From Polyporus tsugae (lineage: Eukaryota > Basidiomycota > Agaricomycetes > Polyporales > Polyporaceae), in assembly GCA_024305745.1 (NCBI GenBank), contig JAHRBS010000007.1, positions 3,410,001 through 3,474,000 of the forward strand: a DNA stretch of 64,000 nucleotides, in the 5' to 3' direction. The position numbers and the translations under genes were made by a program. The notes below the pieces were generated by a model, which saw nothing but the letters and a program-made list of their open reading frames with translations, made no database searches and was not told the DNA's origin. This document shows, in pieces, positions 24,431-36,251 of this stretch (position 1 is the first letter of the stretch; each line of letters begins with the position of its first letter).

Positions 24431-25010
24431 CTTAGAAGGACTCAGTGGGCTGACAACGACAACTATGTTCTTAGACTATTGCCAGCTCTCGCGCACTCGA
24501 TCTACAGTCTCGCGTCGTCTGGGAACCCACGTACTGCTTCCTAGCAGGTATTGAATAGGCGGGCTTTCAAGGCACGCTCCATTAGTTATGACACTTCCAA
24601 TCCGCGTTCTGTCTGATCACAAGGCTCTAGGTGACGGAAGCTTCAACGACGAGTCTTCCTTAGGCAAGTTGGGGGAAGCCGCGGCGTAAGATGCTGTTGC
24701 GGACTCAAATCTGTCCAAGTACGAACCGTCCCGCTGCACACTTTCGGTTGCCCGTGTTCTACGCGAAGCTCCCCATCTTGCAGATCTGGCTCGAATTCGA
24801 AGCCCTCGAGATCCACCTCTTCCGGGCCCGGTGTAGCCTGAGCACTTCCTCTCTCTCTGGACCAGGCTCATGGCCTGCTTCTAGGTTCTTTCGTGAAGAA
24901 CGTCAATGATGACGTCCGACGAGTCGTACAACATTCGAACAAGTTACTAATTAGTAAGTTAGACACAACGTAGGACTACGAAGGTAATACGAAATGACAT
25001 TCGCCTCAGA
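24431..25010. other. intergenic, possible upstream remnants of the MYND relic
   Basis: 580 bp with no supportable gene. A stop-free acidic segment on the minus strand near 24720-24840 (EEVDLEGFEFEPDLQDGE) could be an older exon of the adjacent relic, but I cannot show it. Confidence 0.25.
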
Positions 25011-26293
25011 TCATGCCTCCTCGTCCAGGTCTTCCGTCTTTCTCACCTCATCCCAGAAAATCGAATCAAGGTGGTCCCGGGCACCAGACAAGTGGGCGAT
25101 ACGACAGCAAGAAGCATGTATATGGAGGTAAGTCGGATTTGGGAGCGGGAGGTTGGCGTTGGCGACGAAGTGTATCCTCGCTGGAACGGGTAGTTCGAAC
25201 TCCTCATATATTAAAGGCGACCCGACCCTGACGTGGTAGCAATCCGCCTGTGGACGAAACTTATGTAGCTTACGCCTGGGCTAAGTACCGGTATAAACTC
25301 TTACCTGGCCGTCTTCTTCCTCAAACCAGAGGAACATCGCTCGGAAGAGGGCATGGATGCTCGTAGCGAGCGTCATAACGTTCTCCAGGCGGTGGATTTT
25401 GGTGCCCCTGAGTTCGTTGTGGATTCGCTCGTATCCAAATCGGCCCAGCATTGTCCACAGCGCCGTTGAGTGGTTCTGCGAACGTATCCGTAAACGTTAT
25501 GTCCAAGTCGCTATAAACATAAAGGCACGTAATGAGGGTCCTGACGCGTACCTTTACAATATTAATTGTCCCGTTTCTGTCTTCCCGAACATCCTCGAGT
25601 GCTTCTGGGAAAATGTGACAGCAGTGCGCTACCGCCCAAGGTGAACCTTGTGAATCCCAGTGGAGGATTCCCCTCTGCAATGAGAAGTAGTCGCTTGCGT
25701 GAGACACCATGCAGCAAAAGTTGTCCCGTACGAGGGCCTGATTGATGCGTTTAGCAATTCTTACGCGTTCAACGGATGGCAAGCATGCAGACGCACAAAG
25801 TCTTTTGCATCGGAGAGGTTTCGGGGACTATTCAACTGGCCTTGGGAGGCACTTTCCCTCATAGACTCGTAGGAAGGACGTGAATCATCTTCAACTCGAG
25901 GCGGTTGAGGGGTTGTCTCTTCCGTGATTGTGACTGTGCCGGGATGAGGCGGTGACTCGACACAAACAGGGGCCCACTGTACTTACAGAAGGGTAGAATG
26001 AAATCCACGACGTACGTCTCGCCCAGACTGTAGACGGCCTGATTCTGGTCACGCTCACCCTTGCAGCGCTCGACTTCGCTTTGGAGAACGGCGCGAGCTT
26101 GTTCGGATGGAGGGTAGAGCAGGAGGTAGCCGACAACGCGGGAGAACATGACCGGCAAAGTAGCTTCGTCATCAGTGGCTTCGCTCGCCGCCTCTTCCGC
26201 TGGTAGCAGAACGGTGCCATACAGGTCCAAAGCGGCTGCGTTCTCCTTTGGTAGAAGCTTTTCCGCGTCAGCCTGGCAAGGCAAGGCAGTCAT
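25011..26293 (-). CDS. basidiomycete HNH-domain protein
   Basis: Hand-spliced protein of about 330 residues with intact frame across five introns. The N-terminal helical region contains RVVGYLLLYPPSEQARAV and YVVDFILPF. The core holds ALVRDNFCCMVS, then AHCCHIFPEAL (first His/Cys cluster of the HNH fold), ALWTMLGRFGYERIHNEL and HRLENVMTLATSIHALF (second cluster). The C-terminus has LPLPNPTYLHIHASCCRIAH. This layout is that of the large HNH family seen in mushroom-forming fungi, whose targets are unknown. The start at MTALPCQ follows family length; upstream exons cannot be excluded. The outer neighbour of SP-A. Confidence 0.78.
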
Positions 26294-26909
26294 TACTCTC
26301 AAATGTTGGGGAAAAGCAGACCCGCTAGTAGAAGGTAGAGGTTGCACAAGGAGAGGTCACGATCGACCGCCAGTTTAGGAGTACTTGTACTTGAGGTGAG
26401 GAGTGAGTTCGAGGTCCTAATGATATCATAAGTAATGTTTACTATGGTCTCATTACCAACACCGTCTAACCTATAAACGTCAGATCCTCTTAGCATCGAT
26501 ATCTTCAAGAGCCGCAACTTCAAGGACGGTCCACGTATTTATAACAACAGGTTCAACAAATCCTCGTGCGCGACGAAGACGAAACCTGCAATCAAAGGAA
26601 CTCGCGCTTGAAGCTTGAGGGTCGGAAGGCCCTGTAGCGATGGGCATGAATGCGTCACGTCGTCCGTACGAATAGCTGCAACGTCGTCATGCCAGTCGCG
26701 GAGCCGCGGGAAGTAGAACTTGCACATGATGTGACCTCCTACCAGGGCAGAGTTATCCGGTCCAGGAACTGTAGATTAATGTCATGGCGATTAACTAGAA
26801 TCTATTAGGATAATATACAGCGGGTTATGACACACGATAGTATTGTACAACATAATTACGGGAGAGATTATGCTGGTGGATAACACGTCGCCTCTCGCGA
26901 ACCGATGGT
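26294..26909. other. region upstream of the HNH gene with a 62-aa open frame and TATA box
   Basis: On the minus strand, 26727-26539 encodes a 62-residue ATG-initiated frame (MCKFYFPRLRDWHDDVAAIR...) that looks protein-like. It ends at a stop that overlaps a TATAAATA box (26536-26543), about 243 bp before the HNH start codon. It may be a relic or an unspliced 5' part of the HNH gene. The remainder is the SP-A 3' region. Confidence 0.3.
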
Positions 26910-27547
26910 TTAGTCGGTAGGCTCGGCGACATATATTCTGGGCAGGGAGGAGCGGCTGCACTTGGCCTTCACGGTATGCACGAGGTCCTTGAAACGTGTT
27001 AGAGGATGTGCGATCTCCCACGGGCTAAGGGTTGCGTGCGACTCACGACGAGCACGGCCTTCATGCGGGACTTCACGCTCGACGTCGTGGAAATGGAGGA
27101 TGCAGAGCGCGGCGTTGACGGCAGCTTTGATGATACGACGAACTCAACTCTGCCGTCCCGCTCAAACGCGTCGGACTTCACACGCATCGGCAAGGCGATT
27201 ATGAAGATGAAGACGTTAGACAGGCGTGTTCGGCTCACCAGGGCGAAACTTGACCGTCGTTGCTTCAAGGGCCGGCGGTTATCCACAATCTGTCGTGACG
27301 GCTGAACATCAAATCAGGATCGAGGTAATTGGAAAAGAGAACTCACCCTGGGATCATTCCGGCGCGGAGTCACCCTACGAGCGGTGCTGGAACGATTGCG
27401 GTTTGTCCGCCTAACAGGACGTTGGGAGTTGCAGTGTGCGTAAAGAGGGAACTGTCTGTCGGAAGGAAAAAAGAAAGGCTGGGCTGGTAATGATGGTGTT
27501 GTGGAATACTGAGTGGGGGTAGGAGCCTTGGACGGAGAGGGCTTCAT
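26910..27547 (-). CDS. unrecognised small protein SP-A (paralogue of SP-B)
   Basis: No known family recognised. Four exons (first 27347-27547), all joined in phase 0, encode 156 residues. The N-terminus is Ser/Pro/Thr-rich. It is followed by FPLYAHCN, an Arg-rich stretch, RRSSFAL (a basophilic-kinase type site), a mixed charged segment, then TTSSVKSRMKAVLV and the end HTVKAKCSRSSLPRIYVAEP. There is no signal peptide or membrane span. SP-B at 50757 shares each of these blocks and all three intron positions. The promoter has a TATA box and a leader element also shared with SP-B. Co-oriented with MCT1. Probably a soluble, phosphorylatable, basic protein; function unknown. Confidence 0.8.
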
Positions 27548-27672
27548 GTTTTGGAAATAGCAATGGTTGATGGTTGATGAAGATGAGAACACGCCAATCG
27601 CTGTCAGATAGACAGGGAGGCGGTAGGCATTCGCCAGCGAGGCAACAGAGCTTGCGCTCCTGGCGCCGTCAA

Positions 27673-27684
27673 GAACGATCTCCT
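27673..27684 (-). promoter_or_regulatory. SP leader element, copy A
   Basis: AGGAGATCGTTC on the minus strand, within CCACCATCATCT-element-TTG. The identical 12-mer lies in the SP-B leader (50628-50639) at the same distance from the TATA box. Conserved non-coding sequence suggests a transcriptional or translational control site. Confidence 0.6.
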
Positions 27685-27736
27685 AGATGATGGTGGATGG
27701 GAGGTGAGTGAGGGGTGCATGCTGGCAGCATGGTGT

Positions 27737-27742
27737 TTTATA
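27737..27742 (-). promoter_or_regulatory. TATA box of SP-A
   Basis: GATATAAAAC read on the minus strand, 190 bp upstream of the SP-A start and 53 bp upstream of the shared 12-bp element. The arrangement matches SP-B. Confidence 0.6.
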
Positions 27743-28911
27743 TCGCCGCTGCGGTAGAGCCGCTCGTTAAGGAAGGCGGACAAAACGAGGAGAAGTGACT
27801 AGGTATTACGTTTCAGATGCACATCCGCGCAGTCCACCATGCTCCTTCGGGTCACATCGCATGCCTCGGCCACGTCTTAGAGTCGAGGCTGTAAAACTCG
27901 ATTACCGCCACCCCGAGCGGGACCTGGTGTTGACCCCTTTGGAGTCCCTCATCACATAGCGGCATTTCACGAACTTCCTTCTCGGTAAAGGTGAGGCTAT
28001 GCTGCGGCTCGGCAGGTCCGACATGTTTGAACCAGGTACCAAATTTGCTCCAGTGTGGGCGCAGTCGCTCCAGATATATCATATAAGAGGTGCACATATG
28101 CTAAGCCAAAGTAGTTTATTGATGATGAGTGTCCCTCACACGGTGTACCACCCCGGACAACTTCAGCACGCTGAAGTCCGTCAATTTCAGGCTGCTCATG
28201 ACCAGCACCACTCGTACAGACCAGTGCGTGACCAGAAGACAGTGTGCGGATGTAGCAGCAAGCCAAGCAATGTTTGCTTCCTGAGACAACATTGCAGGTC
28301 TCCTAACTCAAAGGGGTGCAGTTGCACAGTAGCCGGTGATGCACCGCCGCTCGGTTGCCAAGGTCATGTTTGCGCCAGGCCAGGATTGACTTTGTAAGGC
28401 AGGTCCAAGATTCCGGACTTGAAACCTTGTGATATCGTAACGCATCACCTCCCTCAGCTACCTGACCTGATTAGCAGTTGATTAGCCCTCAAAGTTTTGT
28501 CAACGTGGGGTGCCCAGATCCAGGGGCGCCACGGCCCACAACGCCCATGCGATATCCACGCCAACAGCTCGGAGCCATATCCAGTATTGAATTTGCAAAC
28601 AATACATTGTTTGAGACACATATTGGGATACTCAGTCATGGTCTTACCGTGGCTGAGTATTCCATGCACGCAAGTATGGCACTGAGAGCAAACGCGACGT
28701 ACCTCCACGTCCGCCGTCTTGGGTACCATATGGTACAGGTAGGGTGCGTATAGGTGCCACGACAGGAATCGCTGGTGAAATAAGTCCTGCAAATTTTATG
28801 CCACGAGCAAGCACCTGCACATACTGGATTTATACTCCACGTTCGATGACGAGTTCTTGATTCATATTGATGACGAGTGGGAAGCAACCGGGCCCGTGCA
28901 GACGAATACCC

Positions 28912-29139
28912 CTACGCTGGCACCCCAGGACGCAAAATAAGCGGAGCATATAGCAAGGAGATGACCGGATAAAAGACGACAAGCGTGAAGAGTTCAGGAA
29001 CCAGCGACATGCGCTGAAACATCGTGGTCGAGAGCAAACCAGGTGAGCCGCTGCCGCTCACTGCCACTGGCACGGTCAACCGTGACCGTGCCAATTCACC
29101 ACTGATTGAGCGTAGTTTCTTGTCATCTGCCTTTGACAT
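28912..29139 (-). CDS. possible 75-aa membrane peptide, uncertain
   Basis: An ATG-started frame, MSKADDKKLRSISGELARSR..., with a Ser/Gly linker and a C-terminal hydrophobic segment (LFTLVVFYPVISLLYAPLIL). No family recognised. It lies alone downstream of MCT1 and contains a perfect inverted repeat at 29068-29093. It may be a chance frame. Confidence 0.2.
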   Translation of the reverse strand: MSKADDKKLRSISGELARSRLTVPVAVSGSGSPGLLSTTMFQRMSLVPELFTLVVFYPVISLLYAPLILRPGVPA

Positions 29140-29465
29140 TCCTCCAGCTTCACTCTTAACAAATGCATTCCGCTGGCCAAGCTTGTACTGGTAAGTTATG
29201 AAGTCACAGAGTCGCTACCTCAAAACCGCGATTACTGATTAGATACCGTAATGTCGTCAGAGGTCGTGTATTTGTATTGCAGTACAGTGGCTAGTCCTCA
29301 ACGGGCCGTGAGGGTGGTGTAATATGAGTCTAAGAACGATACGATCGTAAAGTAGTTCTATATCATGTGCGTGGTTCAATAGTGTCTGCAGCGTGCAAGG
29401 CGTGTGAGGTGTCGTAGGTAGCGGAAGTATCTTGCGAAATCATAGATGAGGTTTATAAATACCAT

Positions 29466-31476
29466 CTAACATTTACCCCGGAGTCGTCGAGTAATCGTCA
29501 ATCTAGCAGCCGTCAAGAGCACAATGGAGACCATGACTGCGGTCCCTGCTCGAAGTCATCAGTAGCCAGCCTGCCTATCATAAACTTATTATCGAAACGC
29601 ACCTGCATAGATCCCGGTGAATTTGTAGCTTCCCGTGGCAACGTTGATCGCTCCGGATATGGGAGGGCCGGCGACGGCGCCGATGGCGAGGATGGTCATA
29701 CAGATCCCGACTCGAGAGCCAACGTCCTGAATGTCCCCCATAGGGACGAGGGGCACCGCCAAGAGTCCGACGAACACCCCGGATGCAGCCCTGCCAGAGA
29801 ACGAGAGGTTTTGGTTAAGCTGCGTCACAGACTGAGACACTTGAGGAACTTGAAGAAAGAACGAACCCATACACAATCGCAATAGCGATATATCCGCCAG
29901 TGGTTCCCACGAACGGCCATATGTACGTCATTATGCCAGCAACGAACGAGAAGGGTATCATGACATTGAGGGGGCCTGTAGAAGGACACAGTGAGAGCGT
30001 GAGTTAAATGTTCGCCGCTTGCCCTTGCCCGGAGAGACATGCCTATACGATCCGACAGCATTCCGCCACCTACCCGACCGACCGCGGAGCATGCATTCGC
30101 AATAGCCAGTAGATAGAATGCGAGGTCATCTGGAACACCAGCTGATGCAGCGCTCACATCGATGTACGTTAACACCTTCATTGATCGTGAGCAGAAAATA
30201 TGACGCACAGAGATGTTAGACTCACCGTGTAGATGCCTAGGAATGCTGTGAAGCAAGCTAGACAATAAAGCGAGTATGACCATGACCTCAGAACGGAAAA
30301 GTTGATCAGAGGACCGCTGTGGACCTTCGGGGGAAGTCGCCGTTCTACGGTCTGTACAAGGCTATCAGCCGCGATTTAACTTGAATGGGGAACTTAACGT
30401 ACACAAATGGTCAAAAGACACAAGGCGAGTTCTAAGAAACCGAGAATACGCATCGTCCACTGAAAACTGCAGGCACGTGAGGCGACTGATCACGATTGAA
30501 GGTGGATGCCAAGGCGCACCCCACTTCCTCCATGAGGTTTCTGACGGCAATAGGATAGATCGTCCCGCCGATGCTGGAGCCTACGGCGGTGAAACCCAAA
30601 GCTAAACCCAGTTTTCGCTTGAACCAGTGGGTAGGAACTCCGATTACGATTCCGAAAATGAACCCGCAAGAGAGCTGGGGGAGCAGGTCAGTTTGAAGTT
30701 GACGCAATGTAGCAACGTTGAAGTTCGCGGCTCACCCCGATTGCAATCCCTTGGCACAACAGAAATTGCCAGTAGGCCGTGCATTGCGCAGTGAGAAACG
30801 TCGCGGCAACTAAAAGGGCGCTGGCAAGGGCGAGTGGTATCTTCGTGTAGCCCATGTCGAAGATGCGACCAACTATCAGGCCGGGCATGAACACTAGAGC
30901 ATACTATTGTCGTAGTGAGTACCAGAATGGGCTTTGAAGGTACGTATTCGGCCACCTACTTGTATAGAACCAATCCAGGCACTACATGATGTTAGTGTTC
31001 TATCTCGTCCTATAAGAATGTTTGAAAAAAGACTGACATGGTCGATGGCGATGTTCCAGCAAGGATGCTTTCCGTGTAATATGCTTGGAATACCTGATCG
31101 CTCCCGTAAGTCGCAAGCGGAGTTCGGGCTACGGAATGACACTTACACCCCACGCATTGACGAGACCAAATGTCGAGCAGATGCCTGTCAAGCACTGATA
31201 TCCAGATGAGAATGTGAAAAGCACGGCGAGGACATCGGGATTATTTACGCCTATGCAAACCAGCCACGCCCTAAAACCTCCATCAGGGTGAACGTCAAGT
31301 CGTGCCTCGATTTCATCGGCCGCAGGGAGGGATCCTAGGACATCGTCGTGGCTCTCCACGTCCTTGCTGAACGAGTCCTTTTCTTCTTCAGCGGTGCGTT
31401 CGTATTGATCTTCTAGCATCGTACCCGTCGGGGATGGCGTCATGTCTTCGATAGTCTCTCGCTGATTTTCGGACAT
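29466..31476 (-). CDS. MFS monocarboxylate-type transporter (MCT1)
   Basis: Major facilitator of the fungal monocarboxylate porter-like (MCH/riboflavin-type) family, plasma membrane. A cytosolic acidic N-terminus (MSENQRETIEDMTPSPTGTM...) leads to the family signature HPDGGFRAWLV. Twelve membrane spans are spread over about ten exons. Landmarks are STFGLVNAWG, VFQAYYTESIL, PGLIVGRIFDMGY, GVPTHWFKRKLGLALG, QWTMR, TVERRLPPKVHSG, AFYLLAIANACSAVGRVGGG and AIGAVAGPPISGAI. The final exon encodes VMVSIVLLTAARLTI and ends RGKC. MCT2 at 45446 shares landmarks and intron positions. No frame breaks seen. Substrate cannot be deduced. Confidence 0.88.
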
Positions 31477-32335
31477 CGTACAAAGCGCCTAGTAACGATT
31501 AGCTGTGAAGGATACTGGTGAATGAGCGCACGGGGGACAGGGATGAGGGGGAGCAAGATTCACCCTGAGGGACACTCACATATAAGCATTCGCAATGCGT
31601 CGCCGAGTCACGATCTTACGATGAAACCATCGCTTCTCGAGAGCCTGTTTCGGTGGACCGGCCGAAATTTGCATGCACGGAATGCATGATCCCCGGGTAT
31701 CGCGTAAGACATTCGGGGATGATGAAAGCCGCGCGCTGGTGCATCGGCGGCTTAGGTATGGAGAATACTTAGTATGCAACGTCGACCATGGATGGTGCTG
31801 AAATCTATAAAGTCTTCACGCGGCAGCGTACGGTGGTGAGCAGCAGGATGTCGAGCGTAGACAAGGAGACCAAACACTGCGCTTCTGGTCAATTTCTTCA
31901 CCTGGCCAGTTTCCCGGTCCGAAGCCTTCGTCACAGCCACCGTCCACCGAGTCGGACTCCGCGGAGTTCGGGATGTTAAACTGACGTTGTGTGGATCCAA
32001 TTGACCCAACGTGAAAGAGGTGTGCAATAGTATACCCAGATGGGCTCAGTCTGCAACACTATCACGAAACCCATCTACTGCGCGAAACACAATTTCGCTT
32101 GTGTGTGACGCACCGCGTGAATTGACCTGGTACTGACAAATTATGTCGTTACTCACCGCAAGCAGATGGAACGAGGAGTCAGCCCTTGACGCTCGGTCGG
32201 TCGCTGGTCCACATGGGCGCCCTCCCACTAACTACCGGACGTTGAGTGAATGTGTTGAGAACCAACGATGTCTGATGTAAGATTAGCTCTACTGGCGGAT
32301 CGTCCGATATTACGTTGTACATTGACGCCGTGCGT
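31477..32335. other. intergenic; MCT1 promoter and 3' region of the coiled-coil gene
   Basis: About 860 bp. No supportable gene. A CATATAAG element near 31578 could act as a TATA-like box for MCT1 if the leader is about 100 nt long. Confidence 0.3.
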
Positions 32336-35300
32336 TCATTCTACATCCGAGTTATGCCCCAGGCCTACCTCCAGGACTCCGTCATTCGCCGTCGCCGCCG
32401 CCTGCGTATGGTTACTAGCAACTGCAACGCTCGGCAGACTGGTGCTCGAGCCGGCTAACGAGCTTGGTGATGACGTCTCCCGCAGCCCTTGGCGGCCGAT
32501 CCGCGGACCGAGGGGCGTCGACGCGCTCCGCATTCCCAACCCGAGCATGAACATCCCAGAGGTCGTGCGCTGCCGAGGACCCCCGCGTGGTCCACCCAGG
32601 GGGCTTGGACTGAGCCCCGGGCTGTAAGCGGGACTTCGGGCCGGCGGGACGACGATCCGTAAGCCTAGGTTTGCCAGTGGGTCTGTCAGTAGGTCGTCGT
32701 TGGACCGTTCACGGGGATGCGAGAAGGAGGAGGAATGGCGGAGACGCGGTGAAGTCATCACGGACCCGAACGTGGGTGCAGGACTTGTCGAGCGCGGGGG
32801 ACTAAGGAAGCTCGGCGTCCACGCGGACCAGCTCGGGGAGGGGATGGGTTTCGTGGAGGGGATTGACATAGAGGGCGAGAGAGCGTCGTCGAACGATGCC
32901 GAAGTCAGTTCATACAGGTTGCGCTTGATGGAAGCAATGTCGTGCTTAAGGTCATCGAGTTTCTGGGTGAACTGCTGTATGGCCTTCGCGACGGCGTGGT
33001 CCGTCCCGTCCACAAATGCCCCGACCTCTTTAATGACCTCGCGCTCGTCCATCTTCTCTGTATTCGTGTCGTCGCAACTTGACATTGCGCCCGGGATCGA
33101 TAACAGAGCCTCGTATCCGCTAGCGATGCGTTCCTCGTCTGCGATGCGGATCTCCAGTTCGACGCGAGCATCCTCATTGAAGTCGCCGAGTCGCTCGACA
33201 GCCTTCCGAAGAACAGATGCCATATCGGAAGAAGACAGTGCAGTCTGCAAAGGGAGAGACCCAAGAGACTTCTTCAGCTCCTTCAACGCCAGTTGGCAGT
33301 CGCGGAAGCCTCTCTGGACGTCATCGTAGCGATGCTTGACCTTGGCTAAGTCAACAAGGAGTGAGGTTTCCTTGCCTTCTCCGGCGGGTAGGGTGGTACT
33401 CGTGAAACTTGGTGAGAGGGACGACAATGCAAGGCCAGTGGCCTCCAATGGCAGGGACGGTGGTACATGTGACTTCGACGTCTGAAGGGTATTCCGAAGT
33501 TCTGGAGGGGGAATGGATGTCGGGTCATGAACAGGAACTGGGAGACGTGAAGAGGATGGCAGCGTCGGGAGGGTAGTGCAAGGTAGCTCGAGTGCTGGCG
33601 ATTCTGGAGCGGAAGGAAGGGCGATGTCAGAAGCGTCCTCGGTCACTTCCGAAGTTTCGGAAGGAGGTATAACCAACTCGAACTGGAGGACGTTCGGTCG
33701 TACGTCGTCCGGAACACCTAGAGCCAACACGGTCTCTGATTGAGCGGGAGGATCGACCTTAGGCAGTTCGACGGACGAGTCACTAGGGGGTGAGGGTGAT
33801 AACTCATCTGGTATCGTGGGTATTGATACGCTGCGGACAGGGCAGTCCACTGTTACTAGAGAAGACACCTCGGCCGCAGGCACCGTAATGACGTCAACGA
33901 TGGGTACGCTGTCGGAAGGTGAAATGTGGTCGACAGGAAATTGTGACCCGAAAGCAGCGGAAAGCTCTTCTACGGAGGCTGACACTCCAACCTCCAGAAA
34001 ATGCCTCTCCTCAGCGACGTGATGGGGGATGAGGTGTACGACTTGGGGGGTGTGGTCCAAATCTTGAGGCCGTTCAGAATGCTCCGCTGTCTCTAGTCGA
34101 GCGACCTTGCGTTCGGTGTTCAATCTTCGTATCGTTTCTTCTTGCAACTCGTGGGTCAACGAAGCGACCGTGTCCCGAGCCAACAGAAGTCGCGCGATAG
34201 AGCCTACGGTAATGCATTCCGTCTCCGCTGAGGGCTGTTCATTGAGAGTATCCAGCAAAGCCTCAGCATCCGCGGTGGCTTTGGCAAACGCTTCCCTGAG
34301 AGCCATGGGATTCAGTGAAATAGATCCATCTTCCGAGCCAGAGGAACGCTCGAGAGACTCTTTGGCCTTCCGGGCCCATCTTCTAAGGTGCTCTGCGAGG
34401 TTCTCTTCGCGTCCAAGGAAGGCAAGCCGCAAGGAGACTTCGCGTCGGCGGCCATATGCCTCGCGCGCGATGTCTTCGGTCAGTTCGTCTAGCACAGTGC
34501 GAACACGTTCAGACTCGTCACGCTCGTGGGCGAGTGCGCGTTGGAGTTGCGCGATCTCGGCGTTGAGTGTGGTGAGCGTCGCGGTATGCCGTGCCTTGAG
34601 AGCATCCATGGCTTTCTGAAGCGTATCCGTAGACGACTGGGAGAACTTCCTGAGAAAACTGTCAGCATCACATGCAAGCCTGGGAGGAGAGGGAAACTGT
34701 TTACATGTAGCGGGACACCATCTTTGTAGCAGTGTTGTCGTCTGCGCGATGTTTGTCTAGCTCATGAAGAGCTTTAGCAAGTTCATCGCGGTCGTGTCTC
34801 GCGCCTTGGCGAGCAACCTCGAGTTCCTTGTATAGAAGGCCGTTGTCGCCGTGAAGTTGAGCGACGTCAGCCTGTAACTGCTCGTTCCTGCCATTGAATT
34901 CCTCGAGCAATTTCTGAAGACCAAGCTTTCCTTCGGCAAGGGTGTCAACGAGGGTCGTTGTGGAACCGTTGCTTGAGCGGTGAAGGTCGAAAGACGAGGT
35001 AGACGCAGATGGGGGTGAAACGGTAACCTTCGGTCTGCCTTCGAGTTTGCGAACAAGGTCGGCGTACTCCTGAACGACGAGGTCTGCCATGCGCCGCTCC
35101 TCTTCTGCGGCCCGCACCTTCTGTTCCAGCGCACGTTCTCGAGCTAGACCTTCCTCCTCCCGAGCACGGGCCTCCGCAGTTAATGCGCGCGCGGCCTCCA
35201 GATCATGTTGCACGCCTGTGAGCTCACTTCGGACGTCGACAATCTCCTTCGTGCGAACTAAAAGCCTCTCCTCCACAGCGGTAAGCTTGTCCGAGAGACG

Positions 35301-35662
35301 GCGGAGAGCAAGAGTGAGCTCGGGCACCTGGGCAGCGGCTGGTGAGGGTGTAGTGTCGGGATGGGCTCTAAGGACCGCGAGCTCCTCCTGCAGACGGGCG
35401 TTTCCGCGTTCCAGTGCACGCGCATGATCAAGAGCCTGCGAGGCCTCTAGCGAATGCCTTTGTAGCTTGAGCGAGGCGATATGGGCTTCGTGCTGCCAAT
35501 GAAGCCTGCATGTCAGTTCCCGATGAGCGATGCACGGCAGTTAGTCCGAGATCAGGGCTGTGGAAAATGTACCTGGTATCGGGAGACAGCTGAGCGGAGA
35601 CTGGATAGTTCTAAGGCAAGCGGGTGGTCGTCGTTTATTGCAGCGGACAAGGTGTCGGCCAT
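32336..35662 (-). CDS. long coiled-coil protein of unknown function
   Basis: About 1,030 residues in three exons, starting MADTLSAAINDDHPLALELS. The first 300 residues are heptad-rich coiled coil (LALRRLSDKLTAVEERLLVR, ARAREEEGLARERALEQKVR). A conserved-looking block follows (KFSQSSTDTLQKAMDALKAR, DISREAYGRRREVSLRLAFL-like: EDIAREAYGRRREVSLRLAF). The middle is Ser/Pro-rich and disordered. Another short coiled coil precedes a low-complexity tail rich in Ser/Pro/Arg ending GLGHNSDVE. No enzymatic domain, signal peptide or membrane span. The pattern suggests a cytoskeletal or scaffold protein; I do not recognise the family. It diverges from the USP gene. Confidence 0.8.
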
Positions 35663-36251
35663 GCGCAGATGCACGTAAACTGGTGCGTAAACGAGGAGCA
35701 CGGCGCGATCCCATGCTCGCTCGGTTAGATATTATCGCGGAGATCTAACGCTTTCGCTGCGGAGTATGAAATTTTCCACTACCTCTGATGATCGGAGTCG
35801 TGAGTTATTATCTCCGCTGTGGCATGAGGGTGCGAGCGCACTTCTTGTCCCCGTCGTCTTCGCCCTCGTCCTCGCCGTCGATTCAGCTCCGACCGACACA
35901 GGTATTTGTGAAGACACACCTACCCATCGTGCCTCATTGGACATCGCACCCTGCTCAGCCATCTTGCAAACGTCCCTCTGGTTTCGACACATCAAGCTCA
36001 CTGTTCCCTCAAAACACCTGTCCGCCGACCCTTCCTCGTCTCTCCGCGATCCCAAAAGACGTCATTGGTCATCGACGGTCTAGTCACGCACTCCATTCCA
36101 TAGACTCGGAGCATATGTTGTTAGTGCGATAGCATTCATTCTGGATTTACAGCGATCAAAATACACGGGTACGTCGCTTCCTGCATCTCTCGTCAGTTTA
36201 GCATTTAGCCCATCCTTACAAGATACCTGTGGCCTTCGCGTTTAGACAGAG
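35663..36251. promoter_or_regulatory. shared divergent promoter, coiled-coil protein / USP
   Basis: 589 bp between two start codons on opposite strands. It must hold both promoters. A short plus-strand frame (35766-36083) looks like chance coding in leader sequence. Confidence 0.4.

Larger units (their letters stand above)
27685..29465. other. intergenic between MCT1 and SP-A
   Basis: About 1.8 kb, beginning with the SP-A promoter. Several short frames look vaguely protein-like (27852-28097 -, 28454-28792 -, 28478-28753 +), but none matches a family. In the mirrored cassette on the right, this position holds a reductase gene; I find no reductase relic here. Confidence 0.35.

Noticed and set aside
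35766..36132. Plus-strand frames between the coiled-coil gene and USP
   Set aside because: They lie in the divergent promoter/leader of two strong genes and encode low-complexity Ser/Pro stretches.
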